Below, one piece after another: positions 53,392-62,552 of a DNA stretch of 64,000 nt; position 1 is the stretch's first letter, and every line of letters begins with the position of its first letter. The stretch lies in contig NZ_BAUA01000044.1 of assembly GCF_000710915.1 (NCBI RefSeq), positions 124,001 to 188,000 of the forward strand. Direction: 5' to 3'. Source of the stretch: Nocardia brasiliensis IFM 10847 (lineage in GTDB: Bacteria > Actinomycetota > Actinomycetes > Mycobacteriales > Mycobacteriaceae). The notes under the pieces were generated by a model that saw only the letters and a program-made list of their open reading frames with translations, was not told the origin of the DNA and ran no database searches. A program made the position numbers and the translations under genes.

Positions 53392-53715
53392 GTGGACACG
53401 CTGAAGCTCGACCCGGCGGCGGTAGCCGCATACACCGCGATCGCGGACGCGGTCTCCCAGCAACTCGCCTCGGCGTCGGCCGTGGCGTCCGGCGCGGTGA
53501 ATCAAGACCAGCTCGCCGCCGACCTCGGACTGATCGGCGCCGATTTCGCGGCGCGGTTCGCCACGGCGGTCTCCGAACACGCGCAGGCGCTCTCGACGGC
53601 GGGCCAGTTGGTCGGCACCTACGGGCAGGTACTGCGCGACTACACCGCGAATATGCAGGGTGTCGACGGCGACACCGCGGGCGCCATCACCCGGACAGGG
53701 GAGACGCTGACATGA
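53392..53715 (+). CDS. EspC/DUF2580-like small type VII secretion-associated protein
   Basis: 107 residues of helical hairpin: DTLKLDPAAVAAYTAIADAV, then DQLAADLGLIGADFAARFAT, ATAVSEHAQALSTAGQLVGT and a C-terminal YTANMQGVDGDTAGAI. The form and length fit ESX-1 secretion-associated EspC-like (DUF2580) proteins. GTG 53392 has GGGAGGGG upstream. Its stop overlaps the next gene's start (ATGA), so the pair is co-translated. Confidence 0.75.
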   Translation: MDTLKLDPAAVAAYTAIADAVSQQLASASAVASGAVNQDQLAADLGLIGADFAARFATAVSEHAQALSTAGQLVGTYGQVLRDYTANMQGVDGDTAGAITRTGETLT

Positions 53716-55091
53716 GAAGCCTTTCCGGACTACGCAGACGGCCCTCGTCCGCGCCGGCGCGCACCGACAATGCCGTGCCCGCAACGACCTATCTCGACCC
53801 GAATGTCGATCCCCCGATCGTCGCCGCGCTGGTGCGGCCGCTGCTGCAACTGCGGTCCACGCTCGGTTCGGGGGTCGCCGTGCCGAATCAGACCGCGACC
53901 GCCGCGCTGTCGGCCGCGAGCACCCAGGCCGCCGACACCGAGGGCCCACACCGCGACGGCCTGCACGCGCTGGAGTCGACCTGGACCTCACGCGGCGCCG
54001 ACGCGGCGGTGCCCGCGCTGCGCACCACGCAGACCGAGATCGGCGAAATCTCCGACCGCGGACCGGCTTACCTGAGCGTGCTCGGCGACGCGCACGCCAC
54101 CAGCGCGCGCGCCGCGCGCACGGTCGATCAGATCATCGCCGACTTCCGCAGCGACGCCCGCCAGATTCTCGGCAACGCCACCGCCGCGCCCGACACCGAC
54201 GCGGTGATCGCGCGGGCCACCCAGGCCCTGCGGGACGCGCTCACCACGGTCAACGCCGCGCAGACCGAAATGGACGACCACAGCAGGCGGCTCGACGCGA
54301 TGGGCCCGCTCACGGTCACGCAGCCGTCCGGGGTCACCACGGCGCAGCCGTACTCGTCCGGGCCGTACTCGTCCGGCGCCTATCCACCCGGGGTGACGAG
54401 CCAATACGTGCCGGGCACGACCGCCAACGGGCAGCCGATGGATCCGGCGCTGGCCGCGCAACTGCAGTTGCAGCAGCAGTTGATCTCGGCGGGTGTGCAG
54501 GTCGGCACCGCGGCGATCAACGCGGGCGTCGATATCGGCACGAACATCATCGACAAGATCGCCGGCGTCGGCACCCACATCATCGACAAGGTCGCCGAGG
54601 TCGGCACGCACGCCATCGATACGGTGGCGGCCGGCGCGGACAAGGCCGTGACCGAGGCGATCCGGCCCGGCAGCACCACCGGCGACGGGCCGAACGGCTC
54701 GTCGAATTCGAGCGCCTCGCCGAAGCTGTTCGATTTCGGCGCGGGCGCGCGTACCCCGGCACCGAGTGGTCCCAGCGGTCCGAGCAGTGTGATTCCGCCG
54801 TCCGGGCCGGGCTCCGCGCCGACCGCGAACGAGGCGCCGCCGAAACCGGAGTCGAGGCCGGCCCCCGCGCCCGCCCCGGCGCCACCGGTGGTGGACGACG
54901 CGCCGTCGCGTTCCGCCGCGCCGGACCAGCCGCACCCGCCGGGCGCCACCGGCGGTGTCGCGTTGCCGCCGTCGCCGCCGCCGGACGATCGGGAGCACAA
55001 GCCCCGCGAAGGCCAGCTCGGCGTGACCGTGCCGACCGCGGTGGTCGCCGTGACACCGGTGCTCGGCGACTACGACGATGACACCCTCTGA
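53712..55091 (+). CDS. Proline-rich type VII secretion-like substrate
   Basis: 459 residues. The N-terminal 190 residues are a helical bundle with TWTSRGADAAVPALRTTQTE and AYLSVLGDAHATSARAARTV, the general form of ESX substrates with a Trp-containing turn; the rest has a repeated NAGVDIGTNIIDKIAGVGTH / IIDKVAEVGTHAIDTVA segment and a long Ala/Pro/Ser tail ending in VPTAVVAVTPVLGDYDDDTL. No signal peptide. It overlaps both neighbours (4 and 14 bases). A secreted or surface-displayed partner of the EspC-like protein is likely. Confidence 0.7.
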   Translation: MRSLSGLRRRPSSAPARTDNAVPATTYLDPNVDPPIVAALVRPLLQLRSTLGSGVAVPNQTATAALSAASTQAADTEGPHRDGLHALESTWTSRGADAAVPALRTTQTEIGEISDRGPAYLSVLGDAHATSARAARTVDQIIADFRSDARQILGNATAAPDTDAVIARATQALRDALTTVNAAQTEMDDHSRRLDAMGPLTVTQPSGVTTAQPYSSGPYSSGAYPPGVTSQYVPGTTANGQPMDPALAAQLQLQQQLISAGVQVGTAAINAGVDIGTNIIDKIAGVGTHIIDKVAEVGTHAIDTVAAGADKAVTEAIRPGSTTGDGPNGSSNSSASPKLFDFGAGARTPAPSGPSGPSSVIPPSGPGSAPTANEAPPKPESRPAPAPAPAPPVVDDAPSRSAAPDQPHPPGATGGVALPPSPPPDDREHKPREGQLGVTVPTAVVAVTPVLGDYDDDTL

Positions 55092-56088
55092 CCCGAATTC
55101 TCCGGGTCGGCAAGAGGGGCAGGGCAATCCGTTCGATACCGGACTGCCCATGGTGCGCACGCCCGTCGGCAAGGCGCGCAAGCGGCGGCGTCCGTCCGGC
55201 CGCCGGTCCTCGGCGCGCCGCCGAGATCCGGAGGTGTACGTGCCCGAGCCGAACCCGGACGCACCGGCCGCCCGGCCGCGGCGCACCGGTGACTGGGAGC
55301 AATGGCTGGACCCGCCGCCGCGTACGGCCGAGCAGGTACCGGAGCCGTCGGTGGCTCCGGATCGGCGGCGCGTCCCCGTCGCGGACGAGGACGATCGAGC
55401 CGCCGGCTACGACGACAACGTCGCCCCGCCGCCCGCGATCATCAACCGGTCCGGCATCCATCCGGGCGTACCGCTGCGTCACCCGACCCGCCAGCGCAGC
55501 AGGCAGTCGAACGGCAACCGGATCCTCGCCGTACTGATCGTGCTCGGCGTCGGGATCGCGGTGGTCTCGATCCTGTACACCGCGATCAACGGTCTGGGTG
55601 GCGACGACAAGCCCGCCGCGGCCAGTTCGACGGTGCGCGCGCCCGGCGCGGTGACGACGGCGGCGACCAGCACGGCACCGCCCGCACAGGCCTCGGCGAT
55701 CGCGACGCAGGGGTGCGAACAGCGACGCACGCCCGACATCGTGTCCGGCACCGATCCCGGCGGCACCGCCAACGGTCCGGACGCCATCCTCGCGTTCGAA
55801 TACGCCTACTACGTGGAGCGTTCCGGATATCGGGCGCGCGCGGTAGTCGCGGACAACGCGATCGTCTCGCCCGCCGACCAGATCCAGCGCGGGATCAACC
55901 AGACTCCCGTCGGCACCCGCTATTGCGTCCTGGTCACCCGGGCAAAGGACGGTGACGACGGACTCGCGCACTGGGAGGTGAAACTCACCGAGCAGTACCC
56001 CGGCGAACAGCCGCGCACTTTCACCCAGCTCATCACGACCCGTACGCTCGCCTCGCGCACACTCATCACCGCGATCGCCTCCGGCTGA
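55078..56088 (+). CDS. Single-pass membrane protein with extracytoplasmic domain
   Basis: 336 residues. The N-terminal 140 residues are charged and Pro-rich with a basic cluster (RKRRRPSGRRSSARRRD); one membrane helix at about 145-165 (ILAVLIVLGVGIAVVSILYT); then an extracytoplasmic domain from about 210 with EYAYYVERSGYRARAVVADN and YCVLVTRAKDGDDGLAHWEV. This architecture is known from Nocardia proteins near type VII genes (DUF8176-like, from memory). It overlaps the preceding gene by 14 bases and completes a three-gene operon. Confidence 0.75.
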   Translation: MTPSDPNSPGRQEGQGNPFDTGLPMVRTPVGKARKRRRPSGRRSSARRRDPEVYVPEPNPDAPAARPRRTGDWEQWLDPPPRTAEQVPEPSVAPDRRRVPVADEDDRAAGYDDNVAPPPAIINRSGIHPGVPLRHPTRQRSRQSNGNRILAVLIVLGVGIAVVSILYTAINGLGGDDKPAAASSTVRAPGAVTTAATSTAPPAQASAIATQGCEQRRTPDIVSGTDPGGTANGPDAILAFEYAYYVERSGYRARAVVADNAIVSPADQIQRGINQTPVGTRYCVLVTRAKDGDDGLAHWEVKLTEQYPGEQPRTFTQLITTRTLASRTLITAIASG

Positions 56089-56221
56089 GGCGCACCCGCG
56101 CGGTAACGCCGATTCCCGGGGCAGGAAAAGTACTGTCTGGGAACGCCGTTCGCGTATGGATACCGTTCGTCCGATAGGGAGTTGTCGGCGAGGTGTGCTG
56201 GGCACAGTTGGGGATCGGGAT

Positions 56222-56353
56222 ATGCGTGTTTCTAAGCGGACGGTGGCCGAAACCGCCGCGGTGGTGGCCTTCATTCTGTCTGCTGTGGTGGCCGCGCCGC
56301 CGGCCGACTCGGCCTCGGCGCCGCACCCCGAATCCACTGTCGTTCAAAGGTAG
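56222..56353 (+). CDS. Possible small secreted peptide, 43 residues
   Basis: ATG 56222 follows GGGGATCGGG and encodes a signal-like helix (RTVAETAAVVAFILSAVVAA) followed by PPADSASAPHPESTVVQR. The mature part would be only about 18 residues. It could instead be non-coding sequence. Included because of its signal-peptide pattern. Confidence 0.35.
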   Translation: MRVSKRTVAETAAVVAFILSAVVAAPPADSASAPHPESTVVQR

Positions 56354-56466
56354 TACACGCTGGTTAGTGGGGCTTTCGATGCTTGCCTGGTGACTCGCGG
56401 TCTGCGAAAGTAGTGCACCGGATAGTTTCGTTTTTGATTAGCTCCGTGCAGAAGGCGAGTCGGCAG

Positions 56467-57144
56467 ATGATGTCGATGCTGTGGATCACCCTTCCCTACA
56501 GTGCGTTTCTGTCGTTCGTCCTCGGTCACGTGTGGCGTTATCGGCACGATCGGTTCAGTTGGTTCGGCAATCGCGAGGACAGCGACCCCGGCCAGCGGTT
56601 CGGCACGACCGCGCTGCGCGTCGGCATCGGTGTGCTCATCGCGGCGCGGGTGACCGAGTTGCTCGTCTCCGGGCCGCACGGCCATCCGGACGGCCCGCTC
56701 TACGTGGGCCTTGCCGTCGTCGAGATCGGCGCGCTGGTCGCCGCCGCGATCGGCGCGGTATTGCTGTTCGTGCCCGACATCATCGGTGGGTCGGCCCGGC
56801 CGGTGATCAGCCCGTTCGACCGCATCACCTTCCCGTTGATGGTGACCGCGCTGCTGTCCTGGGTGGCGATCAAGTTCGATCCGAACTCCACCGAAGGCGG
56901 ATATCGCACCGCCGAAACGCTTTTCGTCTGGTTCCGGTCGCTGTTCAGCCTCCACCCGCAACCCGACGTCATGGTGCACGCGCCGCTCATCTATCAGGCC
57001 CGGGGCCTGGTCCTGATGGTGTTCATCGCGATATGGCCCTACACCCGGTTGGCCGGTGTGATGGCGGATCCCCTCTGTCGGGCGCTGCTGCGGATCAAGG
57101 CCGAACCCGCGCCGGAATCGCCGCGGGCGCTCGCGACCGGCTAG
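56467..57144 (+). CDS. NarI-like cytochrome b membrane subunit (orphan)
   Basis: 225 residues with five membrane helices: SMLWITLPYSAFLSFVLGHV, WRYRHDRFSWF, LYVGLAVVEIGALVAAAIGA, and VMVHAPLIYQARGLVLMVFI, then AIWPYTRLAGVMADP. The start and end match the nitrate reductase gamma subunit (NarI), including His residues in the helices that could bind heme. There are no narG, narH or narJ genes next to it, so it is an orphan copy, perhaps coupled to another reductase. Confidence 0.7.
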   Translation: MMSMLWITLPYSAFLSFVLGHVWRYRHDRFSWFGNREDSDPGQRFGTTALRVGIGVLIAARVTELLVSGPHGHPDGPLYVGLAVVEIGALVAAAIGAVLLFVPDIIGGSARPVISPFDRITFPLMVTALLSWVAIKFDPNSTEGGYRTAETLFVWFRSLFSLHPQPDVMVHAPLIYQARGLVLMVFIAIWPYTRLAGVMADPLCRALLRIKAEPAPESPRALATG

Positions 57145-57264
57145 CGGCGGTGCACGGAACCGGCTGCGCCGCAACGCCGTACAAGACCGTCCGGTATCCG
57201 GCATACTGCTGCTCCGGGGCAACGCCGTTTCGCTGATCGTGCCTCGCGGACGAAAGGCGGACCC

Positions 57265-58701
57265 ATGGCGCAGGACGAGCGCATCGACGCGACGGGACCG
57301 ATCGAGCGGCGCACCATCGAGGTGATCCCCGACGCCGAACGGCACGGCACCCCGCGCAGCCAGTTCACCCTCTGGTTCGGGGCGAACATGCAGATCACCG
57401 CGATCGTCGACGGTGCGCTGGCGGTGGTGTTCGGGGCCGACGCGCTGTGGGCGATCCTCGGCCTGCTGATCGGCAACATCCTCGGCGGCATCGTGATGGC
57501 ATTGCATTCGGCGCAGGGCCCGCGCCTCGGGTTACCGCAGATGATCTCCAGCCGAGCGCAATTCGGGGTTTTCGGGGCCGTGCTGCCACTGCTGCTCGTC
57601 GTCGTCATGTATCTCGGGTTCGCCGCGACCGGCACGGTGCTCGCCGGTCAGGCGGTGAACAAGATCCTGCGCATCGAGGACGCGACGGTCGGGATCGTCG
57701 TGTTCGGCGCGCTCACCGCCGTGGTCGCGGTGACCGGGTACCGGCTCATCCACGTGGTGGGCCGGATCGCCACGGTGGTCGGCATCGTGGGCTTCGGCTA
57801 TCTCGCGGTCCGCCTCGCCGCCGAATACGACGTGCGCGCGCTGCTCGGGGCGGAGCCGTTCGATGCGGCCACGTTCGTGCTGGCCATCTCACTCGGCGCG
57901 GGCTGGCAACTCACCTTCGGACCGTACGTGGCCGACTATTCGCGCTACCTGCCGCGCTCGACCAGCGACCGCACCACCTTCTGGGCGACTTTCGCGGGGA
58001 GCGTGCTGGGTTCGCAGTGGTCGATGACGTTCGGTGCGATCGTCGCGGCGGCGGCGGGAAAAGCCTTCCTGGGCAACCAGGTCGGCTTTCTCGGTGAGCT
58101 GGCGGGGCCGTTCGTGCTCGGCTTGCTGATCTATCTGGTGATCGTGGTCGGCAAGCTGACCGTCAACTGCCTCAACGCCTACGGCGGCTTCATGTGCATC
58201 CTGACCTCGGTGACCGCGTTCACCGGGCAGTCGCGCGCCACGCCGATCGTCCGTGCCGCCTACATCGTCGGGTTCACGGTGGTGTCGATGCTGATCGCGA
58301 TCGCGGCCAGCGCCGACTTCCTGAACAATTTCAAGAATTTCGTGCTCACGCTGCTCATGGTGTTCACGCCGTGGAGCGCGATCAACCTGATCGACTACTA
58401 CCTGATCTCCCGCGAGCGGATCGACATTCCGGCCCTCTACGACCCGGACGGTCGCTACGGTCGCTGGAACGCCACCGCGCTGGCCTGTTACGCCCTCGGC
58501 ATTCTCGCGCAGGTGCCGTTCCTGGCCCAGCAGCTCTACACCGGTCCGCTCACCGAAAAGCTCGGCGGAGCCGATATTTCCTGGATCGTCGGTATCGTCT
58601 TCACCGCCGCGATCTACTACCGCCTGGCCCGCCGCAGCAGCAACCCACCCGACCGAATGATCTACCCACCGGGCACCACCGACGACGTCGCCCATCGCTG
58701 A
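57265..58701 (+). CDS. NCS1 family cytosine/purine permease
   Basis: 478 residues with twelve membrane helices. TLWFGANMQITAIVDGALAV, LHSAQGPRLGLPQMISSRAQ and FGPYVADYSRYLPRSTSDRT are family signatures of NCS1 nucleobase transporters; LIDYYLISRERIDIPALYDP near the C-terminus is also typical. It imports a nucleobase or related ring (cytosine, allantoin, hydantoin) with a cation. GAAAGGCGGACCC precedes the ATG. No catabolic gene is adjacent. Confidence 0.9.
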   Translation: MAQDERIDATGPIERRTIEVIPDAERHGTPRSQFTLWFGANMQITAIVDGALAVVFGADALWAILGLLIGNILGGIVMALHSAQGPRLGLPQMISSRAQFGVFGAVLPLLLVVVMYLGFAATGTVLAGQAVNKILRIEDATVGIVVFGALTAVVAVTGYRLIHVVGRIATVVGIVGFGYLAVRLAAEYDVRALLGAEPFDAATFVLAISLGAGWQLTFGPYVADYSRYLPRSTSDRTTFWATFAGSVLGSQWSMTFGAIVAAAAGKAFLGNQVGFLGELAGPFVLGLLIYLVIVVGKLTVNCLNAYGGFMCILTSVTAFTGQSRATPIVRAAYIVGFTVVSMLIAIAASADFLNNFKNFVLTLLMVFTPWSAINLIDYYLISRERIDIPALYDPDGRYGRWNATALACYALGILAQVPFLAQQLYTGPLTEKLGGADISWIVGIVFTAAIYYRLARRSSNPPDRMIYPPGTTDDVAHR

Positions 58702-58743
58702 ACACGTCACGGCCACCCCGAGATTGCCGCCGGGCGGCCGGAA

Positions 58744-60900
58744 TTATTTGCCGCCGAGAGGTTTTCGTCTGACCAGATCGGCGTCCGCCGTGCTGCCGAG
58801 CAAGGTCGTGACCTGGTCGGCGGGCATCGGATAGTGGAAGTGCCAGCCCTGGGCGGTGTCGCAGCCGAGGTCGCGGAGTTGGTCGGCCTGGTGGCGGGTT
58901 TCCACGCATTCGGCGGTGACGGTGAAGCCGAGGGCGTGGGTGAGATCGATGATCGTCTCGAGCAGCAACAGGTCGGTCGGGCTCGCGGTGTCCGGCGTGC
59001 GGATGCGCTGGACGAACGGGCCCGCGAGCTTCACCACGTGCAGCGGAAGTTGCCCGAGGTAGGCGAGATTCGAGTAGCCGGTGCCGAAATCGTCGATGGC
59101 GATCCGCACTCCCGACTCGGCCAGCGTATGCAATGCCCGCAGCGGCCGGCCGGTGGTCTGCATGAACGCGCGCTCGGTCAGCTCCAGTTGCAGCAGGCCC
59201 GCCTCGATGCCGGTTTCCGCGATCACCTGCTGCACATGATCGAGCCAGGCCGGATCGGCCACCTCGGCGGCCGAGACGTTCACGCTGATGGTCGGGGTAT
59301 GCGGGTAGCGGGTATGCCATTCCCGGCCGTCCAGGCAGGCGCGTTCGAGCACCACCGCGCCCAGCGCGCCGATATGGCCGTTGTCCTCTGCCAGGTCGAC
59401 GAACCGGGCCGGACTGAGCACGCCGAGATCGGGATGTCGCCAGCGCACCAGCGCCTCGACGGCGACCGTTCGCCCGTCCGCGAGCGAGACGATCGGCTGA
59501 TAGTCGAGGAAGAACTCGCCGTGCCGGATGGCCGAGGGCATGGCCGCGGACAGTTCGGCACTGGTGTGTTCGCGCCGGCCGCGATCGGCGTCGAAGATCG
59601 CGTAGCGGGCGCGGCCGGCGGCCTTGGCCCAGTACATGCTGGTATCGGCGGCCTGCAGGAAATCGCCGGTGGACGAGCGATCCGCGCGCTCCTCCATCAC
59701 GCCGATGCTCGCGGTGATCGCCAGATGGTGCTCGTGCACGTAGAACGGCTGCGACAGCGCGTGCAACACCGTGCGCGCCACCGCGGCCATCTCTTCGACG
59801 CCGCTGGAATGCGGGACGAGCACTACGAATTCGTCGCCGCCCATCCGGGCCACGAGCTGATCGGCGCGCGTGGTGCAGGCACTGAGCCGGGCGGCGGCCT
59901 GGGCGAGCAGCTCGTCACCGACCGCGTGCCCGTAGGTGTCGTTGACGGTCTTGAAATGGTCCAGATCGACGTAGCAGAGCCCGACCCTGGTGCAGTCGGC
60001 GAACGCGGCCGTGAGCGCGTCGAAGAAGCGCGAGCGGTTCGGCAGCCCGGTCAGCTGGTCGTGGTGCGCGCGATACTGCAACCGTTCGCGCAGCGCCCGT
60101 CGCTCGGACACGTCCTCCACCAGCACCAGCGTGTACTGCGGCTGTCCCTGCTCGTCCCGGATGAGCGAGACGTTGATGTGGGTCCACACCGTGCCGCCGT
60201 CCCGGTGCCGGTACGCCTTCTCCAACTGCACGTTGTCGTACTTGCCCGCGAGCACCCCGGCGTACTTCTGCCACATGTCCGGGCCGTCGTCGGGGTGCGT
60301 CAGATCGGTCACCGAGAGCCGGCACATCTCCTCGGGCCGGTAGCCGAGCATGTTCGCGAAGGCGTTGTTGACCTCGATGATGCGCCCGGTCATATCGGAA
60401 AGACCGGTGCCGATACCGGCCTGGGAGAACACCGCCCGCAGCCGGGCCTCGCTCGAACGCAACTGCTGCTCGACCATCCGGCGGGCGGCGATCTCGGCGG
60501 TGCGCACGCTCTCCTGCTCGGCGAGCAGCCACGCGCGGAACGCGCGCAGGTAGCCGGTCGCGAACGCACCGACCAATTCGGCCACCCGCCCGGCGGGGAC
60601 GCCACTGGCCTCGGTGAGGTATGTGTTCAGCACCGCCAGGGTGCGGCCGAGCACCTCGTCGCCGACGAAGTGTGATTCAGCCAGCCGGGCGCCCAGTTCC
60701 GCGACCTGTTCGGCGGGGGCGCCGGTCTCGGCGGCGATCGCGAATTCCTCGGCCAGCGTGTTGAGCAGCAACCGGGACTCGGCCGAACTCATGGGCACGA
60801 CATGATCGCGCGGTCCGCCACCGAGCGCGGCCGCCCATTGCTCGGCCAGTTCGGCGTGCGGTCCGCCAGGATCTGAACCCCTCCCGGCATCCCACGCCAT
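58744..60900 (-). CDS. PAS-GGDEF-EAL cyclic-di-GMP protein
   Basis: 718 residues. An N-terminal helical sensor (ELAEQWAAALGGGPRDHVVP, LLNTLAEEFAIAAETG), a PAS domain (AVFSQAGIGTGLSDMTGRII, MLGYRPEEMCRLSVTDLTHP), a GGDEF domain with GGDEF at about 354-358, and an EAL domain with VEAL at about 481 and DDFGTGYSNLAYL further on. Both active-site motifs are intact except VKLAGP where VKID is usual and AECVET for AEGVE. Likely makes and/or degrades c-di-GMP. ATG 60900. Mycobacterial Rv1354c is the nearest layout I know. Confidence 0.92.
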   Translation of the reverse strand: MAWDAGRGSDPGGPHAELAEQWAAALGGGPRDHVVPMSSAESRLLLNTLAEEFAIAAETGAPAEQVAELGARLAESHFVGDEVLGRTLAVLNTYLTEASGVPAGRVAELVGAFATGYLRAFRAWLLAEQESVRTAEIAARRMVEQQLRSSEARLRAVFSQAGIGTGLSDMTGRIIEVNNAFANMLGYRPEEMCRLSVTDLTHPDDGPDMWQKYAGVLAGKYDNVQLEKAYRHRDGGTVWTHINVSLIRDEQGQPQYTLVLVEDVSERRALRERLQYRAHHDQLTGLPNRSRFFDALTAAFADCTRVGLCYVDLDHFKTVNDTYGHAVGDELLAQAAARLSACTTRADQLVARMGGDEFVVLVPHSSGVEEMAAVARTVLHALSQPFYVHEHHLAITASIGVMEERADRSSTGDFLQAADTSMYWAKAAGRARYAIFDADRGRREHTSAELSAAMPSAIRHGEFFLDYQPIVSLADGRTVAVEALVRWRHPDLGVLSPARFVDLAEDNGHIGALGAVVLERACLDGREWHTRYPHTPTISVNVSAAEVADPAWLDHVQQVIAETGIEAGLLQLELTERAFMQTTGRPLRALHTLAESGVRIAIDDFGTGYSNLAYLGQLPLHVVKLAGPFVQRIRTPDTASPTDLLLLETIIDLTHALGFTVTAECVETRHQADQLRDLGCDTAQGWHFHYPMPADQVTTLLGSTADADLVRRKPLGGK

Positions 60901-61029
60901 AAGCTCTGATCGTAGTCCGGTTTGCTGGCGCTCGCCCAACTGCGGGCGACGGGCGAACCCGGCTACGATGACGAAGCTTTCGCCGCGTCGATCGTGAGCT
61001 GGCGATATTTCCAGGAGGGTTCGAGATCG

Positions 61030-61836
61030 ATGACCAGACCGAGTTGGGCGCCCGAGGGAATCGATCTGGATCGGCCCAGCGCCTCCAGGGTGTACGACTA
61101 TTTCGTCGGCGGCATGCACAACTTCGAGATCGACCGGACCCTGGCCAGGCAGATCGAGGCGTTCACGCCCAACGTGGCCGAAACCATGCGGGCCAACCGG
61201 GATTTGCTGCGCCGATGCGTACGGTTCCTGATCGATGAGGGCATCACCCAGTTCCTCGACATCGGTTCCGGCATCCCGACCGTCGGCAACGTGCACGAGG
61301 TCGCCCAAGGTCGAAACCCTTCGGCGCGAGTCGTTTACGTCGATATCGACCCGGTCGCGGTGGCGCACAGCCGGGCCATTCTGGACGGCAATCCGGCCGC
61401 GGCGGTGGTGCGCGCGGATATCGGTGACCCCGAAGCCATCCTGGCCGATCCGGCCGTGGCGGAACTGATCGATTTCGAGCAGCCGGTGGCGGTGCTCGCG
61501 CTCGGCGTGCTGCACTTCGTCGCCGACGACGCCGACCCGGCGGGCTGCGTGGCCCGGCTGCGTGACGCGGTCGTGCCCGGCAGCTACCTGGCCATCACCC
61601 ACGCCACCGCCGACGGACAGCCCGAGGAGGTGCTCGAGGCCCAGAAACTGTCCGGACGCACCTCGACCGAGATCGTGCTGCGCAGCCGGCCGGAGATCGC
61701 CGAGTTCTTCGTCGGCTGGGACCTGCTCGACCCGGGGCTCGTGCACCTGCCGCTCTGGCGTCCGGAGAACGCCGCGGATATCGGCGAGTTCCCGGAGCGG
61801 TCCGGGGCGTACGGCGGCGTCGCCCGCAAACCCTGA
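61030..61836 (+). CDS. SAM-dependent methyltransferase (DUF574 type)
   Basis: 268 residues. The opening PEGIDLDRPSASRVYDYFVG then GMHNFEIDR is the hallmark of the actinobacterial DUF574 (Methyltransf_19) family, followed by the Rossmann SAM site ITQFLDIGSGIPTVGNVHEV and RVVYVDIDPVAVAHSRAIL. Substrate unknown; often found near stress-sensing genes. AGGAGGG precedes the ATG at 61030. Divergent from the GGDEF-EAL gene. Confidence 0.92.
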   Translation: MTRPSWAPEGIDLDRPSASRVYDYFVGGMHNFEIDRTLARQIEAFTPNVAETMRANRDLLRRCVRFLIDEGITQFLDIGSGIPTVGNVHEVAQGRNPSARVVYVDIDPVAVAHSRAILDGNPAAAVVRADIGDPEAILADPAVAELIDFEQPVAVLALGVLHFVADDADPAGCVARLRDAVVPGSYLAITHATADGQPEEVLEAQKLSGRTSTEIVLRSRPEIAEFFVGWDLLDPGLVHLPLWRPENAADIGEFPERSGAYGGVARKP

Positions 61837-61843
61837 TCGACGC

Positions 61844-62383
61844 TCAGGCGCTCGCGGTGCGCAGCGCGAACCAGCCGGTGCTCGGATCGGCGAACCCGTG
61901 ATACATGAGCCGGACGCGCTGGTCGACCTCGAAGTGCCGGTAGACGACCGCCATCGCGCGGCGCATGGCCGCCTCGCGGAAGTCCGCGGTGCGGCGAAAA
62001 CCGATGGGGTGCTCGGGAAGTAGCGCCAGCCGGGTCAGTTCGGCGGGATCGTCGAGATCGAGGCCGACCGGTGCGGTGGCGCTGATCTGATGGTCGTGCA
62101 GGATGGTCCCGACCTGTCCCGGTTCGGGCAAGCCCGCCAGAAACGCGCGGAACTCGGTGTGCAACAGGGCCGATCGATCGGCGTCGGCCGATTCGGCCTG
62201 TACCCGATCGATCAGGTCGGCGTCGGGGCTCGGCCCGGAGTCCGCGCTCATGGGCGCTTGTTCGAGCAGATGCAGGATGCTGCCGCCGGGCAGCAGCGGT
62301 TCGGGTGCGAGGAATACGGTGATGCTGGGGCAGCGGCAATCCTGCCCGAACAAACAGACCTTGACGTGTGATGGATCGGGCAT
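61844..62383 (-). CDS. Hypothetical protein with Cys motif, 179 residues
   Basis: From ATG 62383 (GAAGAGGCG upstream): MPDPSHVKVCLFGQDCRCPS, with three Cys in C-x5-C-x-C, then hydrophobic strands, and a helical C-terminal half ending RLMYHGFADPSTGWFALRTA. No family recognised. Convergent with the methyltransferase gene. Confidence 0.6.
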   Translation of the reverse strand: MPDPSHVKVCLFGQDCRCPSITVFLAPEPLLPGGSILHLLEQAPMSADSGPSPDADLIDRVQAESADADRSALLHTEFRAFLAGLPEPGQVGTILHDHQISATAPVGLDLDDPAELTRLALLPEHPIGFRRTADFREAAMRRAMAVVYRHFEVDQRVRLMYHGFADPSTGWFALRTASA

Positions 62384-62552
62384 GGCGCCTCTTCCATGGA
62401 ACGGGCCGGGCAACGCGACCCTGAACGGATCAGGACTTCGATGGATGCCGATCGCCGAATGCGGGCCGCTCCGACGCTCGACCGTGCCGCAGTTTTCTCA
62501 GTGTAGGAGCCCGCGCGTCTCCTGTGCACCCCTGCGGCAGGGTCGATCGCGC

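Noticed and set aside
58834..60675. Long plus-strand frame opposite the GGDEF-EAL gene
   Set aside because: No motif, and the opposite strand has intact GGDEF and EAL motifs in frame.
60901..61746. Possible N-terminal extension of the GGDEF-EAL protein to 61746
   Set aside because: The extension would overlap the methyltransferase gene almost completely and reads like antisense; ATG 60900 starts a natural sequence.
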